NCBI GenBank assembly: GCA_949747935.1
Contig: CATKHE010000235.1
Location: 1-5,516, forward strand
Length of the DNA: 5,516 nt
From: an uncultured Eubacteriales bacterium
Lineage (GTDB): Bacteria > Bacillota_A > Clostridia > Oscillospirales > Oscillospiraceae
Reading direction: 5' to 3'
Under the pieces are notes generated by a model. That model worked only from the letters and a program-made list of their open reading frames with translations. It did no database searches and was not told the origin of the DNA. This document shows positions 1-4,773 of this stretch, piece after piece. The translations under genes were made by a program, and so were the position numbers. How positions within the stretch are numbered: position 1 is the first letter of the stretch; each line of letters opens with the position of its first letter.

Positions 1-845
1 ACGACGCCATCTCCATGGACCTGGCCGAGAAGGGGAAGGTGGGGGAGACCCTGGGGAAGCTCAAGGGGGTCAATACCCTGTTCTCCATGGCGGCGGCGGT
101 GCTGGTATTCTTCGGCTTCCGGACGGGCTTTTTCAGCTTCCGGAGCGGGACCATCCTGCCCTTTGCCCTGGGCGCGGTGACGACGGCGGCGGCCGTCGTG
201 CTGCTGGTCATGATGGTCCGCGCCATGCCTCGGGGGGAGGGGGTCAAAAACCACAAGCTCCTCTTCCGCAAGCGGTACATGCCCTATTACATGGTCACCC
301 TGGCCTACGGCTGTCAGAAGCGGATCAAGATCGTCTTTGCCCCCTGGGTCATCATTAACCTGCTGGGGCAGGGGGCGGACACCGTGGCCCTGCTCACCAT
401 TGCGGTCCATCTGGCGGGGACCTGGCTGGCCCCCGTCATCGGCAGGCTGCTGGACAGGCTGGGTGTGAAGAAAATGCTGTTGGTGGAGGCCGTATACATC
501 GCCGTCAGCTTCTCGATAATGGGATGGCTGGCCGGGATGCTGGCTGGGGGGAGCTTCGGCCTAAGCGACCCACTGACCTGGCTGGTATACGGGGCCTATG
601 TGCTGTGCGTCCTCTTTGAGCAGTTCAACATGGTTCACTCCTACATGATGCGCTCCATCGCCCTGGACCCCGGCGAGGTCACTCGGACCCTGTCGGTGGG
701 GCTGAGTGTGGACCATGTGATGGCCATTATCGCCTCTCCGGTGATGGGGATGATCTGGCACACCTGGGGGGTGCAGTATGTGTTTGTGGCGGCGATGCTG
801 TCCGCCCTGTTCCAGGTGGCCGCGGCGGCCATGACGGAGGCGTGA
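1..845 (+). CDS. MFS transporter, 5'-truncated by the window edge
   Basis: This is the C-terminal part of a polytopic membrane transporter. The frame is open from the first bases (codons Asp-Ala-Ile-Ser precede the Met at 15) and no ribosome binding site precedes that Met, so the true start is upstream of the window. Numbering from the Met at 15, about eight hydrophobic helices are visible, near residues 19-40, 47-71, 92-115, 122-144, 152-176, 186-207, 228-250 and 253-273. A basic loop (about 72-88) lies after the second, and an MFS motif-A-like loop GRLLDRLGVKK (143-153) lies between the fourth and fifth. That layout fits TM5-TM12 of a 12-helix major facilitator protein, with the basic stretch as the central cytoplasmic loop and motif A in its usual second-half place between TM8 and TM9. 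The substrate cannot be told from this part. No terminator follows the stop codon. The family call is firm and the function is open. Confidence 0.85.
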   Translation, partial: DAISMDLAEKGKVGETLGKLKGVNTLFSMAAAVLVFFGFRTGFFSFRSGTILPFALGAVTTAAAVVLLVMMVRAMPRGEGVKNHKLLFRKRYMPYYMVTLAYGCQKRIKIVFAPWVIINLLGQGADTVALLTIAVHLAGTWLAPVIGRLLDRLGVKKMLLVEAVYIAVSFSIMGWLAGMLAGGSFGLSDPLTWLVYGAYVLCVLFEQFNMVHSYMMRSIALDPGEVTRTLSVGLSVDHVMAIIASPVMGMIWHTWGVQYVFVAAMLSALFQVAAAAMTEA

Positions 846-879
846 AATATTTCATTTGTATTAAATTTCGTCAAAGCTC

Positions 880-908
880 TTTACATCGGCAAAGTTTTGG
901 AGTACACT
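880..908 (+). promoter_or_regulatory. Predicted housekeeping (sigma-A) promoter of ireB
   Basis: TTTACA (880-885, five of six to TTGACA) is followed after exactly 17 bases by TACACT (903-908, four of six to TATAAT). The stretch before it (844-870) is AT-rich, like an UP element, and stands out in a GC-rich window. Transcription would start near 915, giving a leader of about 25 bases before the ireB start at 940. This would make ireB independent of the MFS gene upstream. Confidence 0.6.
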
Positions 909-939
909 AAGCAAAAAGATACGTTTGGGAGGTACAAAT

Positions 940-1191
940 ATGGGAGAGATGGACTATACCCGCAAATTCAGTCTGGGTGACCAGCGGGACATGGAGATCA
1001 AGGCCATCCTGACCACGGTGTATCAGGCTCTGCAGGAGAAAGGCTACAACCCCATCAATCAAATCGTGGGCTATATCCTGTCTGAGGACCCCACCTATAT
1101 CACCAACCACAACAACGCCCGGGCGCTGATCCGCAAGGCAGACCGGGACGAGCTGCTCCAGACCCTGGTCAGGTACTACCTGACCCACTGA
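940..1191 (+). CDS. ireB: IreB family regulatory phosphoprotein (UPF0297)
   Basis: An 83-residue cytosolic protein with the family hallmark [15 protein letters not shown] (residues 34-48) followed by a DP-Y-I segment and an AR-LIRK-DRDEL helix (60-72). In relatives (IreB of Enterococcus, ReoM of Listeria) the protein is phosphorylated by a PASTA-domain Ser/Thr kinase. It links cell-wall stress to cephalosporin tolerance, in Listeria by controlling ClpCP-dependent turnover of MurA. The start is taken as ATG 940: GGGAGG (927-932) lies seven bases before it, while the in-frame TTG at 925 overlaps that site. With this start a threonine falls at residue 7, the position reported as phosphorylated in IreB/ReoM. 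It has its own promoter upstream and a strong terminator downstream, so it is probably monocistronic. The ruvX and UPF0473 genes that often follow it in Firmicutes are absent here. Family assignment is very secure. The signalling role is by homology. Confidence 0.95.
   Translation: MGEMDYTRKFSLGDQRDMEIKAILTTVYQALQEKGYNPINQIVGYILSEDPTYITNHNNARALIRKADRDELLQTLVRYYLTH
1167..1185. repeat. 19-bp inverted repeat in the 3' end of ireB
   Basis: Nine-base arms GGTCAGGTA and TACCTGACC flank a single central C. As RNA it could fold as an eight-pair stem with a three-base loop. It lies inside the last codons of ireB, 19 bases before the terminator stem. It may be a protein-binding site, an RNA stability element or a chance product of the LVRYYLT codons. 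Confidence 0.6.
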
Positions 1192-1204
1192 GTTGTGTCT
1201 AAAA

Positions 1205-1231
1205 CGGCCCGCCGGCAGGCGGGCCGCTTTT
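1205..1231 (+). terminator. Intrinsic terminator after ireB
   Basis: A perfect nine-pair GC-rich stem, CGGCCCGCC (1205-1213) with GGCGGGCCG (1218-1226), has a four-base loop GGCA and is followed by CTTTTC. It starts 13 bases after the ireB stop. The T run is short (four), so some read-through is possible. The next gene's ribosome binding site begins only three bases after the T run. Confidence 0.85.
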
Positions 1232-1247
1232 CGTAGGAGGGACATAC

Positions 1248-1688
1248 ATGAATATCTTAGTCAGTCACTGCTTTTTGGGGGAGCCCTGCCGGTATGACGG
1301 GGCCAGCCGCCTGGACCGGCAAATCATCGAGCTGCACCGGGCGGGACACAATCTGATCCCTGTCTGTCCCGAGGTGCTGGGCGGGCTGGACGTGCCCCGG
1401 AGCCCCGCTGAGCTCCAGCCCGACGGCCGGGTAGTCACGGAGGACGGACAGGATGTCACCGCCCAGTACCGGGCGGGGGCGGAGCGGGCGGTGGAGCTCG
1501 CCAAAGCCAACGGCTGCACCGTGGCCGTCTTGAAGGCCCGGTCCCCCTCCTGCGGCTGCGGAGAGATCTACGACGGCGCCTTCACCCACACCGTGATCCC
1601 CGGTTGGGGGGTGGCCGCCCAGCTGCTGCGGGAGGCGGGGCTGGAGGTCATGGACGAGGAGCACCTCCAGGCCCGGCTGTTCCTGTGA
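1248..1688 (+). CDS. DUF523 family protein, TudS-like [4Fe-4S] candidate
   Basis: A 146-residue soluble protein covering the whole DUF523 domain. The family signatures appear in order: SHCFLGEPCRYDG (6-18), LIPVCPEVLGGLDVPR (36-51), DVT (69-71) and LKARSPSCGCGEIYDG (95-110). Members of DUF523 have been characterised as thiouracil desulfidases (TudS) that hold an oxygen-sensitive [4Fe-4S] cluster through three conserved cysteines. By position the likely ligands here are Cys8, Cys40 and Cys102. Cys14, Cys90 and Cys104 are further cysteines. The substrate here is not known: thiouracil or another thiolated base is a guess from the family. ATG 1248 has a strong AGGAGG (1235-1240) seven bases upstream. 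Because the ireB terminator ends three bases before that site, there is no room for a normal promoter between them. Expression probably depends on read-through or on a promoter inside ireB. Domain assignment is secure and the reaction is tentative. Confidence 0.92.
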   Translation: MNILVSHCFLGEPCRYDGASRLDRQIIELHRAGHNLIPVCPEVLGGLDVPRSPAELQPDGRVVTEDGQDVTAQYRAGAERAVELAKANGCTVAVLKARSPSCGCGEIYDGAFTHTVIPGWGVAAQLLREAGLEVMDEEHLQARLFL

Positions 1689-1704
1689 GAAAAAATATTT
1701 TTTC
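1689..1704. repeat. 16-bp perfect A/T palindrome after the DUF523 gene
   Basis: A perfect palindrome with six A and six T around a central TA and closed by G and C. It begins directly after the stop codon. The A- and T-tracts should give curved or easily melted DNA in an otherwise GC-rich setting. A small CCCG/CGGG stem (1704-1717) with T5 (1720-1724) follows and could be a weak terminator. With only four pairs I do not call it separately. Confidence 0.6.
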
Positions 1705-1706
1705 CC

Positions 1707-1740
1707 GTGACCCCGGGTGTTTTTCTGCGTCTATATAGAC
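1707..1740 (+). promoter_or_regulatory. Candidate promoter and operator-like palindrome upstream of the three-gene cluster
   Basis: GTGACC (1707-1712, four of six to TTGACA) and TATATA (1732-1737, four of six to TATAAT) are 19 bases apart, longer than the usual 17, so this is a weak match. The -10 candidate lies within the perfect 12-bp palindrome GTCTATATAGAC (1729-1740), the right size and place for a repressor site. Nothing better is visible in the 80-bp gap. Confidence 0.35.
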
Positions 1741-1768
1741 GAGAGGCAACAGGGAGGAGGTGGAGCGG

Positions 1769-2752
1769 ATGAAAATGGCGAGCCTCTATGCCGCCGGGCA
1801 CTTCTGGGTGGACTTTTCCTGCGCTCTGCTGATGTTCTCCCAGCTGTCTGGAACGGGGGAGTGGGCTTTGTGCGTGCTGCTGTATAACTTCTGTGCCTTC
1901 GCTCTGCAGATGCCCATTGGCCTGCTGGCAGACCGGCTGGACCGGGAGGGACCAGTGGCCGCTCTAGGCTGCGGCCTGATGGCAGGGGGCTGGGCCCTGG
2001 CCCCTCTCCCCCTTGCCGCCGCAGTGACGGCGGGGCTGGGCAACGCCTGCTTCCATGTGGGCGGCGGGGTCTACACCCTCCGGAGGTGGGGAGACCGGGC
2101 CGCACCCCTGGGGGTCTTCGTGTCTCCGGGGGCCTTCGGCATCTACTTCGGCACTTTGCTGGGGCAGCGGGACGGATTTCCCGGCTGGCTGACCGCCGCG
2201 GGACTGCTCCTCTTTGCCCTGGCCCTTCTCCTCACGGAGGACCGGGCGCCCATCCTGAAGGAGGGGCCCGCCCCGGACCGGAACGTTGTACCGGTTCTGG
2301 CCTGCTGCTTCCTGGTGGTGGTGCTGCGCTCCTACCTGGGGATGGTGATGTCCTTCCCCTGGAAGAAGGGGAGCTGGGCCTTTGGGGTGGTGTGCGCCCT
2401 GGTGTTGGGCAAGGCGGCCGGGGGCTTTCTGGGGGACAGGCTGGGCATGGTCCGGGCGTCCGCACTGTCCCTGGGGCTGCCGGCGGTCCTCTTCCTCCTC
2501 AGCGGCTCCCCCTGGGCGGGGACGGCGGCGGTCCTTCTCTTCAACATGACCATGCCCATCACCCTTTGGGCGGCGGCCCGTCTGCTCCCGCCGGGGCTGG
2601 CCTTCGGGACACTGACCTTCGCACTGTTTCTGGGCTTTCTGCCCTCCTGGCTGGGCTGGCCCCCGCTGCTCACCGGTAGGGCCGGATACGCCGCCGGGGC
2701 ACTGTGCTCCATGGGACTGCTGGTCCTGGGGCTGAAACGGGGACGGCTGTGA
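1769..2752 (+). CDS. Compact 12-TM MFS-like membrane protein, substrate unknown
   Basis: A 327-residue, very hydrophobic protein with about twelve predicted helices and almost no loops, at the short end for the major facilitator superfamily. Two motif-A-like loops mark the two halves: GLLADRLDRE (51-60) after TM2 and GGFLGDRLG after TM8. Polar residues lie in or near helices: His11 and Asp15 in TM1, Asn40 in TM2, and Asn92 and His96 in a GNACFHVGGG stretch of TM4. This is more than a pure scaffold would need and is consistent with ion-coupled transport. A distinctive GVFVSPGAFGIYFG segment (115-128) follows. ATG 1769 is chosen because AGGAGG (1755-1760) lies eight bases before it, whereas an in-frame GTG at 1760 overlaps that site and ATG 1775 is too far. 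It is the first gene of a cluster with the two genes downstream, and its stop overlaps the next start. The fold is likely; the substrate is unknown. Confidence 0.8.
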   Translation: MKMASLYAAGHFWVDFSCALLMFSQLSGTGEWALCVLLYNFCAFALQMPIGLLADRLDREGPVAALGCGLMAGGWALAPLPLAAAVTAGLGNACFHVGGGVYTLRRWGDRAAPLGVFVSPGAFGIYFGTLLGQRDGFPGWLTAAGLLLFALALLLTEDRAPILKEGPAPDRNVVPVLACCFLVVVLRSYLGMVMSFPWKKGSWAFGVVCALVLGKAAGGFLGDRLGMVRASALSLGLPAVLFLLSGSPWAGTAAVLLFNMTMPITLWAAARLLPPGLAFGTLTFALFLGFLPSWLGWPPLLTGRAGYAAGALCSMGLLVLGLKRGRL

Positions 2753-3075
2753 TGGAGCTGTTTCTCTCCCTGGCCGTCTCCCTGGCCCTGACCCTGGCGC
2801 TGGAGCTGGCCTTCGCCCTGGTTTGGCGGGTGGAGCGGTCCGACCTGCCGGCGGTGGCCCTGGCCAACTTGCTCACCAACCCCGTTGTGGTGCTGTGCCG
2901 CCACGGGGCCGCCTGGTATTTTCCCCGATACCTGATTGCTGTCACGGCGGCCCTGGAGCTGTGGGCGGTGGGGACGGAGGGGGTCATTTACCGCCGCCGA
3001 AGCCAAATCAACCGGCCCTGGGCTTTCTCCCTGTGCGCCAATGCGCTCTCCTTCCTCTCCGGACTGATGATTTGA
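2752..3075 (+). CDS. Uncharacterised four-TM small membrane protein with an NLLTNP motif
   Basis: A 107-residue integral membrane protein. I do not recognise a named family with a function. Hydrophobic helices lie near 2-25, 32-49, 60-79 and 89-107. Polar residues sit in or next to helices: Glu18 in the first, Asn39 and Asn43 in NLLTNP (39-44) in the second, Glu69 and Glu76 in the third, and Asn97 in the fourth. A basic YRRR loop (80-83) suggests a cytoplasmic turn before the last helix. ATG 2752 is preferred over an in-frame GTG at 2704. The ATG overlaps the preceding stop (TGATG) and gives a clean hydrophobic start. No strong Shine-Dalgarno is visible, so translation is probably coupled to the MFS-like gene. 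The fixed spacing to both neighbours suggests that the three act together, perhaps as transporter plus partner subunit; this is inference. Confidence 0.75.
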   Translation: MELFLSLAVSLALTLALELAFALVWRVERSDLPAVALANLLTNPVVVLCRHGAAWYFPRYLIAVTAALELWAVGTEGVIYRRRSQINRPWAFSLCANALSFLSGLMI

Positions 3076-3088
3076 AAGGAGTATTGAC

Positions 3089-3868
3089 ATGAAACGAAGG
3101 GTATTTACGCTGTTCCTGGTCGCGCTGGCCGTCCTGTCCCTGGCGGTTCCCGCCTCCGCCGACCTGATTTGGGAGCCGGAGGATTCCTTCTATGAGAAGC
3201 ACCGGGACGAGTGCAATTATGTCAACCGAAGCTATGAGCTGGCGGGGTACGACGGCAAGGTGACCGTCTTCACCGCCCCCGACGGCATGAACAAGCTCAC
3301 TTTGGACAACGGGCTCCAGGGGACCATCCAGTTTACCTGGGAGGGGAAGGGGACCGTCTGGGGCTACCTGATCCGCTGGGGAGACGCCCCGGGGGAGGGC
3401 TGGGTGTCCATGGACGACCTGTCCCTGGTCTACGACAGCAAGGAATTTTTCAAGGACTACGCCGGGGAGATCGAGGAGACCCAGCCCGTCCCGGTGGACT
3501 TCCATGAAGCGGTGCTCTACAACTACCCCAACGGCCCGGCCTGGGAGAACACCTTGAAGGAGGAGACGGACTATATGCCCTTCGATGAGCTGTTCACCCA
3601 GGTTTACACCGATGAAGCCGGCCTGCGCTGGAGCCCTGTGGGTTACTACATGGGACATGTGGATGGCTGGGTCTGCCTGGACGACCCCATGAACCAGGGG
3701 CTGAACGACGGCATTGTGCCCGTCGCCCCCTCCGCCGCCCAGCTGCGGGGCAGCGCCACCGTCACGGCAGGACCGCCCGCTCTCCTCATCGCCGCCGTCC
3801 TGGTCGCCGGTGTGGCAGGGATGACGGCGTACCTGCTTCTCAAGTGTAAGAAGCGGGTACAGCCCTAA
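3089..3868 (+). CDS. Secreted, C-terminally membrane-anchored protein with two SH3-like repeats
   Basis: A 259-residue predicted type I envelope protein of unknown function. A signal peptide (KRR start, hydrophobic core, cleavage after Ala24 at PASA|D) leads to a mature N-terminus DLIWEPEDSFYEKH. A C-terminal helix (about 230-251) is followed by a basic KCKKR tail, so most of the protein should face outward. Two similar segments are visible, about 57-115 and 141-200. Each has a V-x-x-P-x-G-like opening and a late G-W-V-x-x-D-D element (104-110 and 193-199), which resembles bacterial SH3 domains in order and composition. Cys42 and Cys196 could form a disulfide. AAAGGAG (3075-3081) overlaps the preceding stop and lies seven bases before ATG 3089. 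The 13-base gap makes this the last gene of the cluster. SH3b-type domains often bind peptidoglycan or surface ligands, but no ligand can be named here. Confidence 0.8.
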   Translation: MKRRVFTLFLVALAVLSLAVPASADLIWEPEDSFYEKHRDECNYVNRSYELAGYDGKVTVFTAPDGMNKLTLDNGLQGTIQFTWEGKGTVWGYLIRWGDAPGEGWVSMDDLSLVYDSKEFFKDYAGEIEETQPVPVDFHEAVLYNYPNGPAWENTLKEETDYMPFDELFTQVYTDEAGLRWSPVGYYMGHVDGWVCLDDPMNQGLNDGIVPVAPSAAQLRGSATVTAGPPALLIAAVLVAGVAGMTAYLLLKCKKRVQP

Positions 3869-3919
3869 AAATCCATCGAAATCCGTCTGACGATAAAAAA
3901 TTTAGGGCGGTCCGCCGCC

Positions 3920-3948
3920 GTATGAAAGACCTCCCCCCGGAAATACTG
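3920..3948 (+). promoter_or_regulatory. Candidate sigma-F/sigma-G (forespore) promoter of sigG
   Basis: The -10 candidate GGAAATACTG (3939-3948) fits the sigma-F consensus GGNNANAHTR at every defined position and matches the sigma-G CATNHTA pattern except at its first and last base. GTATG (3920-3924) fits the sigma-G -35 GHATR fully and the sigma-F GYWTA in four of five. The gap is 14 bases, close to but slightly shorter than usual. The predicted start, near 3955, leaves a leader of about 26 bases. Consensus sequences are from memory. Confidence 0.55.
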
Positions 3949-3979
3949 GAAACAGTATACCGGGTGGGGAGGTCTTTTA
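3923..3979 (+). promoter_or_regulatory. Long hairpin over the sigG ribosome binding site; terminator-like
   Basis: An outer stem pairs 3923-3936 with 3966-3979 (13 Watson-Crick pairs and one G-U, including AAAGACCTCCCC with GGGGAGGTCTTT). After a two-base bulge (3964-3965), CCGG (3937-3940) pairs with CCGG (3960-3963). After a small A-rich internal loop, ATACTG (3943-3948) pairs with CAGTAT (3953-3958) around a GAAA tetraloop. The sigG Shine-Dalgarno GGGGAGG (3966-3972) is wholly inside the 3' arm. The GC-rich stem ending in TCTTTT also looks like an intrinsic terminator for the gene upstream. Either role would limit sigG expression from transcripts that begin upstream. Confidence 0.8.
3966..3972 (+). 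promoter_or_regulatory. sigG ribosome binding site (GGGGAGG)
   Basis: A near-ideal Shine-Dalgarno eight bases before ATG 3981. It decides this start. All seven bases are paired in the long hairpin when the 5' arm is present in the transcript. Confidence 0.85.
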
Positions 3980-3980
3980 C

Positions 3981-4751
3981 ATGCAGCACAAGGTTGAGAT
4001 ATGCGGGGTCAATACTTCCAAGCTGAAGGTGCTGAAAAGCAGTGAGACACAGGCACTCCTTCTCCGAGCCAAGGCGGGGGATGCCGCCGCCCGGGAGGAA
4101 CTGATCGCTGGCAATCTGCGTCTGGTGCTGTCGGTAATTCAGCGGTTTTCCAACCGGGGGGAGAACGCCGACGACCTGTTTCAGGTGGGGTGTATTGGCC
4201 TTATCAAGGCCATTGACAACTTCAACACCGACCTGGACGTGAAATTTTCCACCTACGGCGTGCCCATGATCGTGGGGGAGATACGCCGCTATCTCCGGGA
4301 CAACAGCACCATGCGGGTGTCCCGGGCCATGCGGGACACCGCATATAAGGTCCTGCAAGCTAAGGAGGCCTATATGGCCCAGCACCAGAAGGAGCCCTCC
4401 ATTGAGGAGATTGCCAAGATCCTGGACATCAAGCGGGAGGATGTGGTCTTCGCTCTGGACGCCATCCTGGAGCCGGTATCCCTCTACGACCCGGTGTACC
4501 CCGACAGTGGGGACACGGTGTGCGTCATGGACCAGGTGAAGGACAACAAGAATAATGACGAGATGTGGGTGGAGCGCATCGCCTTGAAGGAGGCGGTGGG
4601 CCACCTGACGGAGCGGGAACGGAAAATTCTCTCCATGCGTTTTTTCCAGGGCAAGACCCAGATGGAGGTGTCCGCTGAGATCGGTATCTCCCAGGCCCAG
4701 GTTTCCCGACTGGAGAAAAACGCCCTGCGGCAGATTCGCAAGGAGATGTGA
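3981..4751 (+). CDS. sigG: RNA polymerase sporulation sigma factor SigG
   Basis: A 256-residue sigma-70 family factor, full length for SigG. It directs RNA polymerase to late forespore genes in the developing spore. The SigG-specific N-terminus KVEICGVNTSKL (4-15) is intact. Region 2 spans about 44-110 (GNLRLVLSVIQRF, DDLFQVGCIGL, KFSTYGVPMIVGEIRRYLRD), region 3 about 111-195, and region 4 about 198-254 with the helix-turn-helix KTQMEVSAEIGISQAQVSRLEK (225-246, given with its breaks as KTQMEV and ISQAQVSRLEK ends). Ala43 replaces an asparagine (Asn45) that I recall as the contact for the anti-sigma factor CsfB in Bacillus subtilis. Expression is probably controlled by the hairpin and forespore promoter just upstream. 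In most Clostridia and Bacilli sigG follows spoIIGA and sigE; here an unrelated membrane cluster precedes it. It converges with the radical SAM gene, with 22 bases between stop codons and no clear terminator. The identity is very secure. Confidence 0.97.
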   Translation: MQHKVEICGVNTSKLKVLKSSETQALLLRAKAGDAAAREELIAGNLRLVLSVIQRFSNRGENADDLFQVGCIGLIKAIDNFNTDLDVKFSTYGVPMIVGEIRRYLRDNSTMRVSRAMRDTAYKVLQAKEAYMAQHQKEPSIEEIAKILDIKREDVVFALDAILEPVSLYDPVYPDSGDTVCVMDQVKDNKNNDEMWVERIALKEAVGHLTERERKILSMRFFQGKTQMEVSAEIGISQAQVSRLEKNALRQIRKEM

Positions 4752-4773
4752 GCGCACCGGCCGCCTGGAGAGG

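Noticed and set aside
844..853. Palindrome GAAATATTTC overlapping the stop of the first MFS gene.
   Set aside because: Short and A/T-only in the middle. It has no GC stem for a terminator and is common by chance in AT-rich gaps.
925..939. TTG start for ireB at 925.
   Set aside because: It overlaps the Shine-Dalgarno GGGAGG (927-932) that fits ATG 940, and family members start at the later Met.
1704..1724. Possible terminator after the DUF523 gene (CCCG/CGGG stem then T5).
   Set aside because: Only four base pairs with a six-base loop; too weak to call as a terminator.
2086..2679. A 197-codon plus-strand frame inside the MFS-like gene.
   Set aside because: The product is Gly/Pro/Arg-rich without domain features, as expected of an out-of-frame reading of a GC-rich gene.
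2704..2751. GTG start for the small membrane protein at 2704.
   Set aside because: It would overlap the MFS-like gene by 49 bases and add a non-hydrophobic, non-conserved-looking leader; ATG 2752 at the TGATG overlap is the simpler choice.
2332..3658. Long minus-strand open frames (2332-3090 and 3008-3658) over the membrane cluster.
   Set aside because: Low-complexity, Pro/Gly/Arg- or Val/Leu-rich products opposite genes with good starts and clear membrane or signal features.
3906..3916. GGCGGTCCGCC mini-palindrome upstream of sigG.
   Set aside because: With a workable loop only three pairs remain, and no T run follows on the plus strand.
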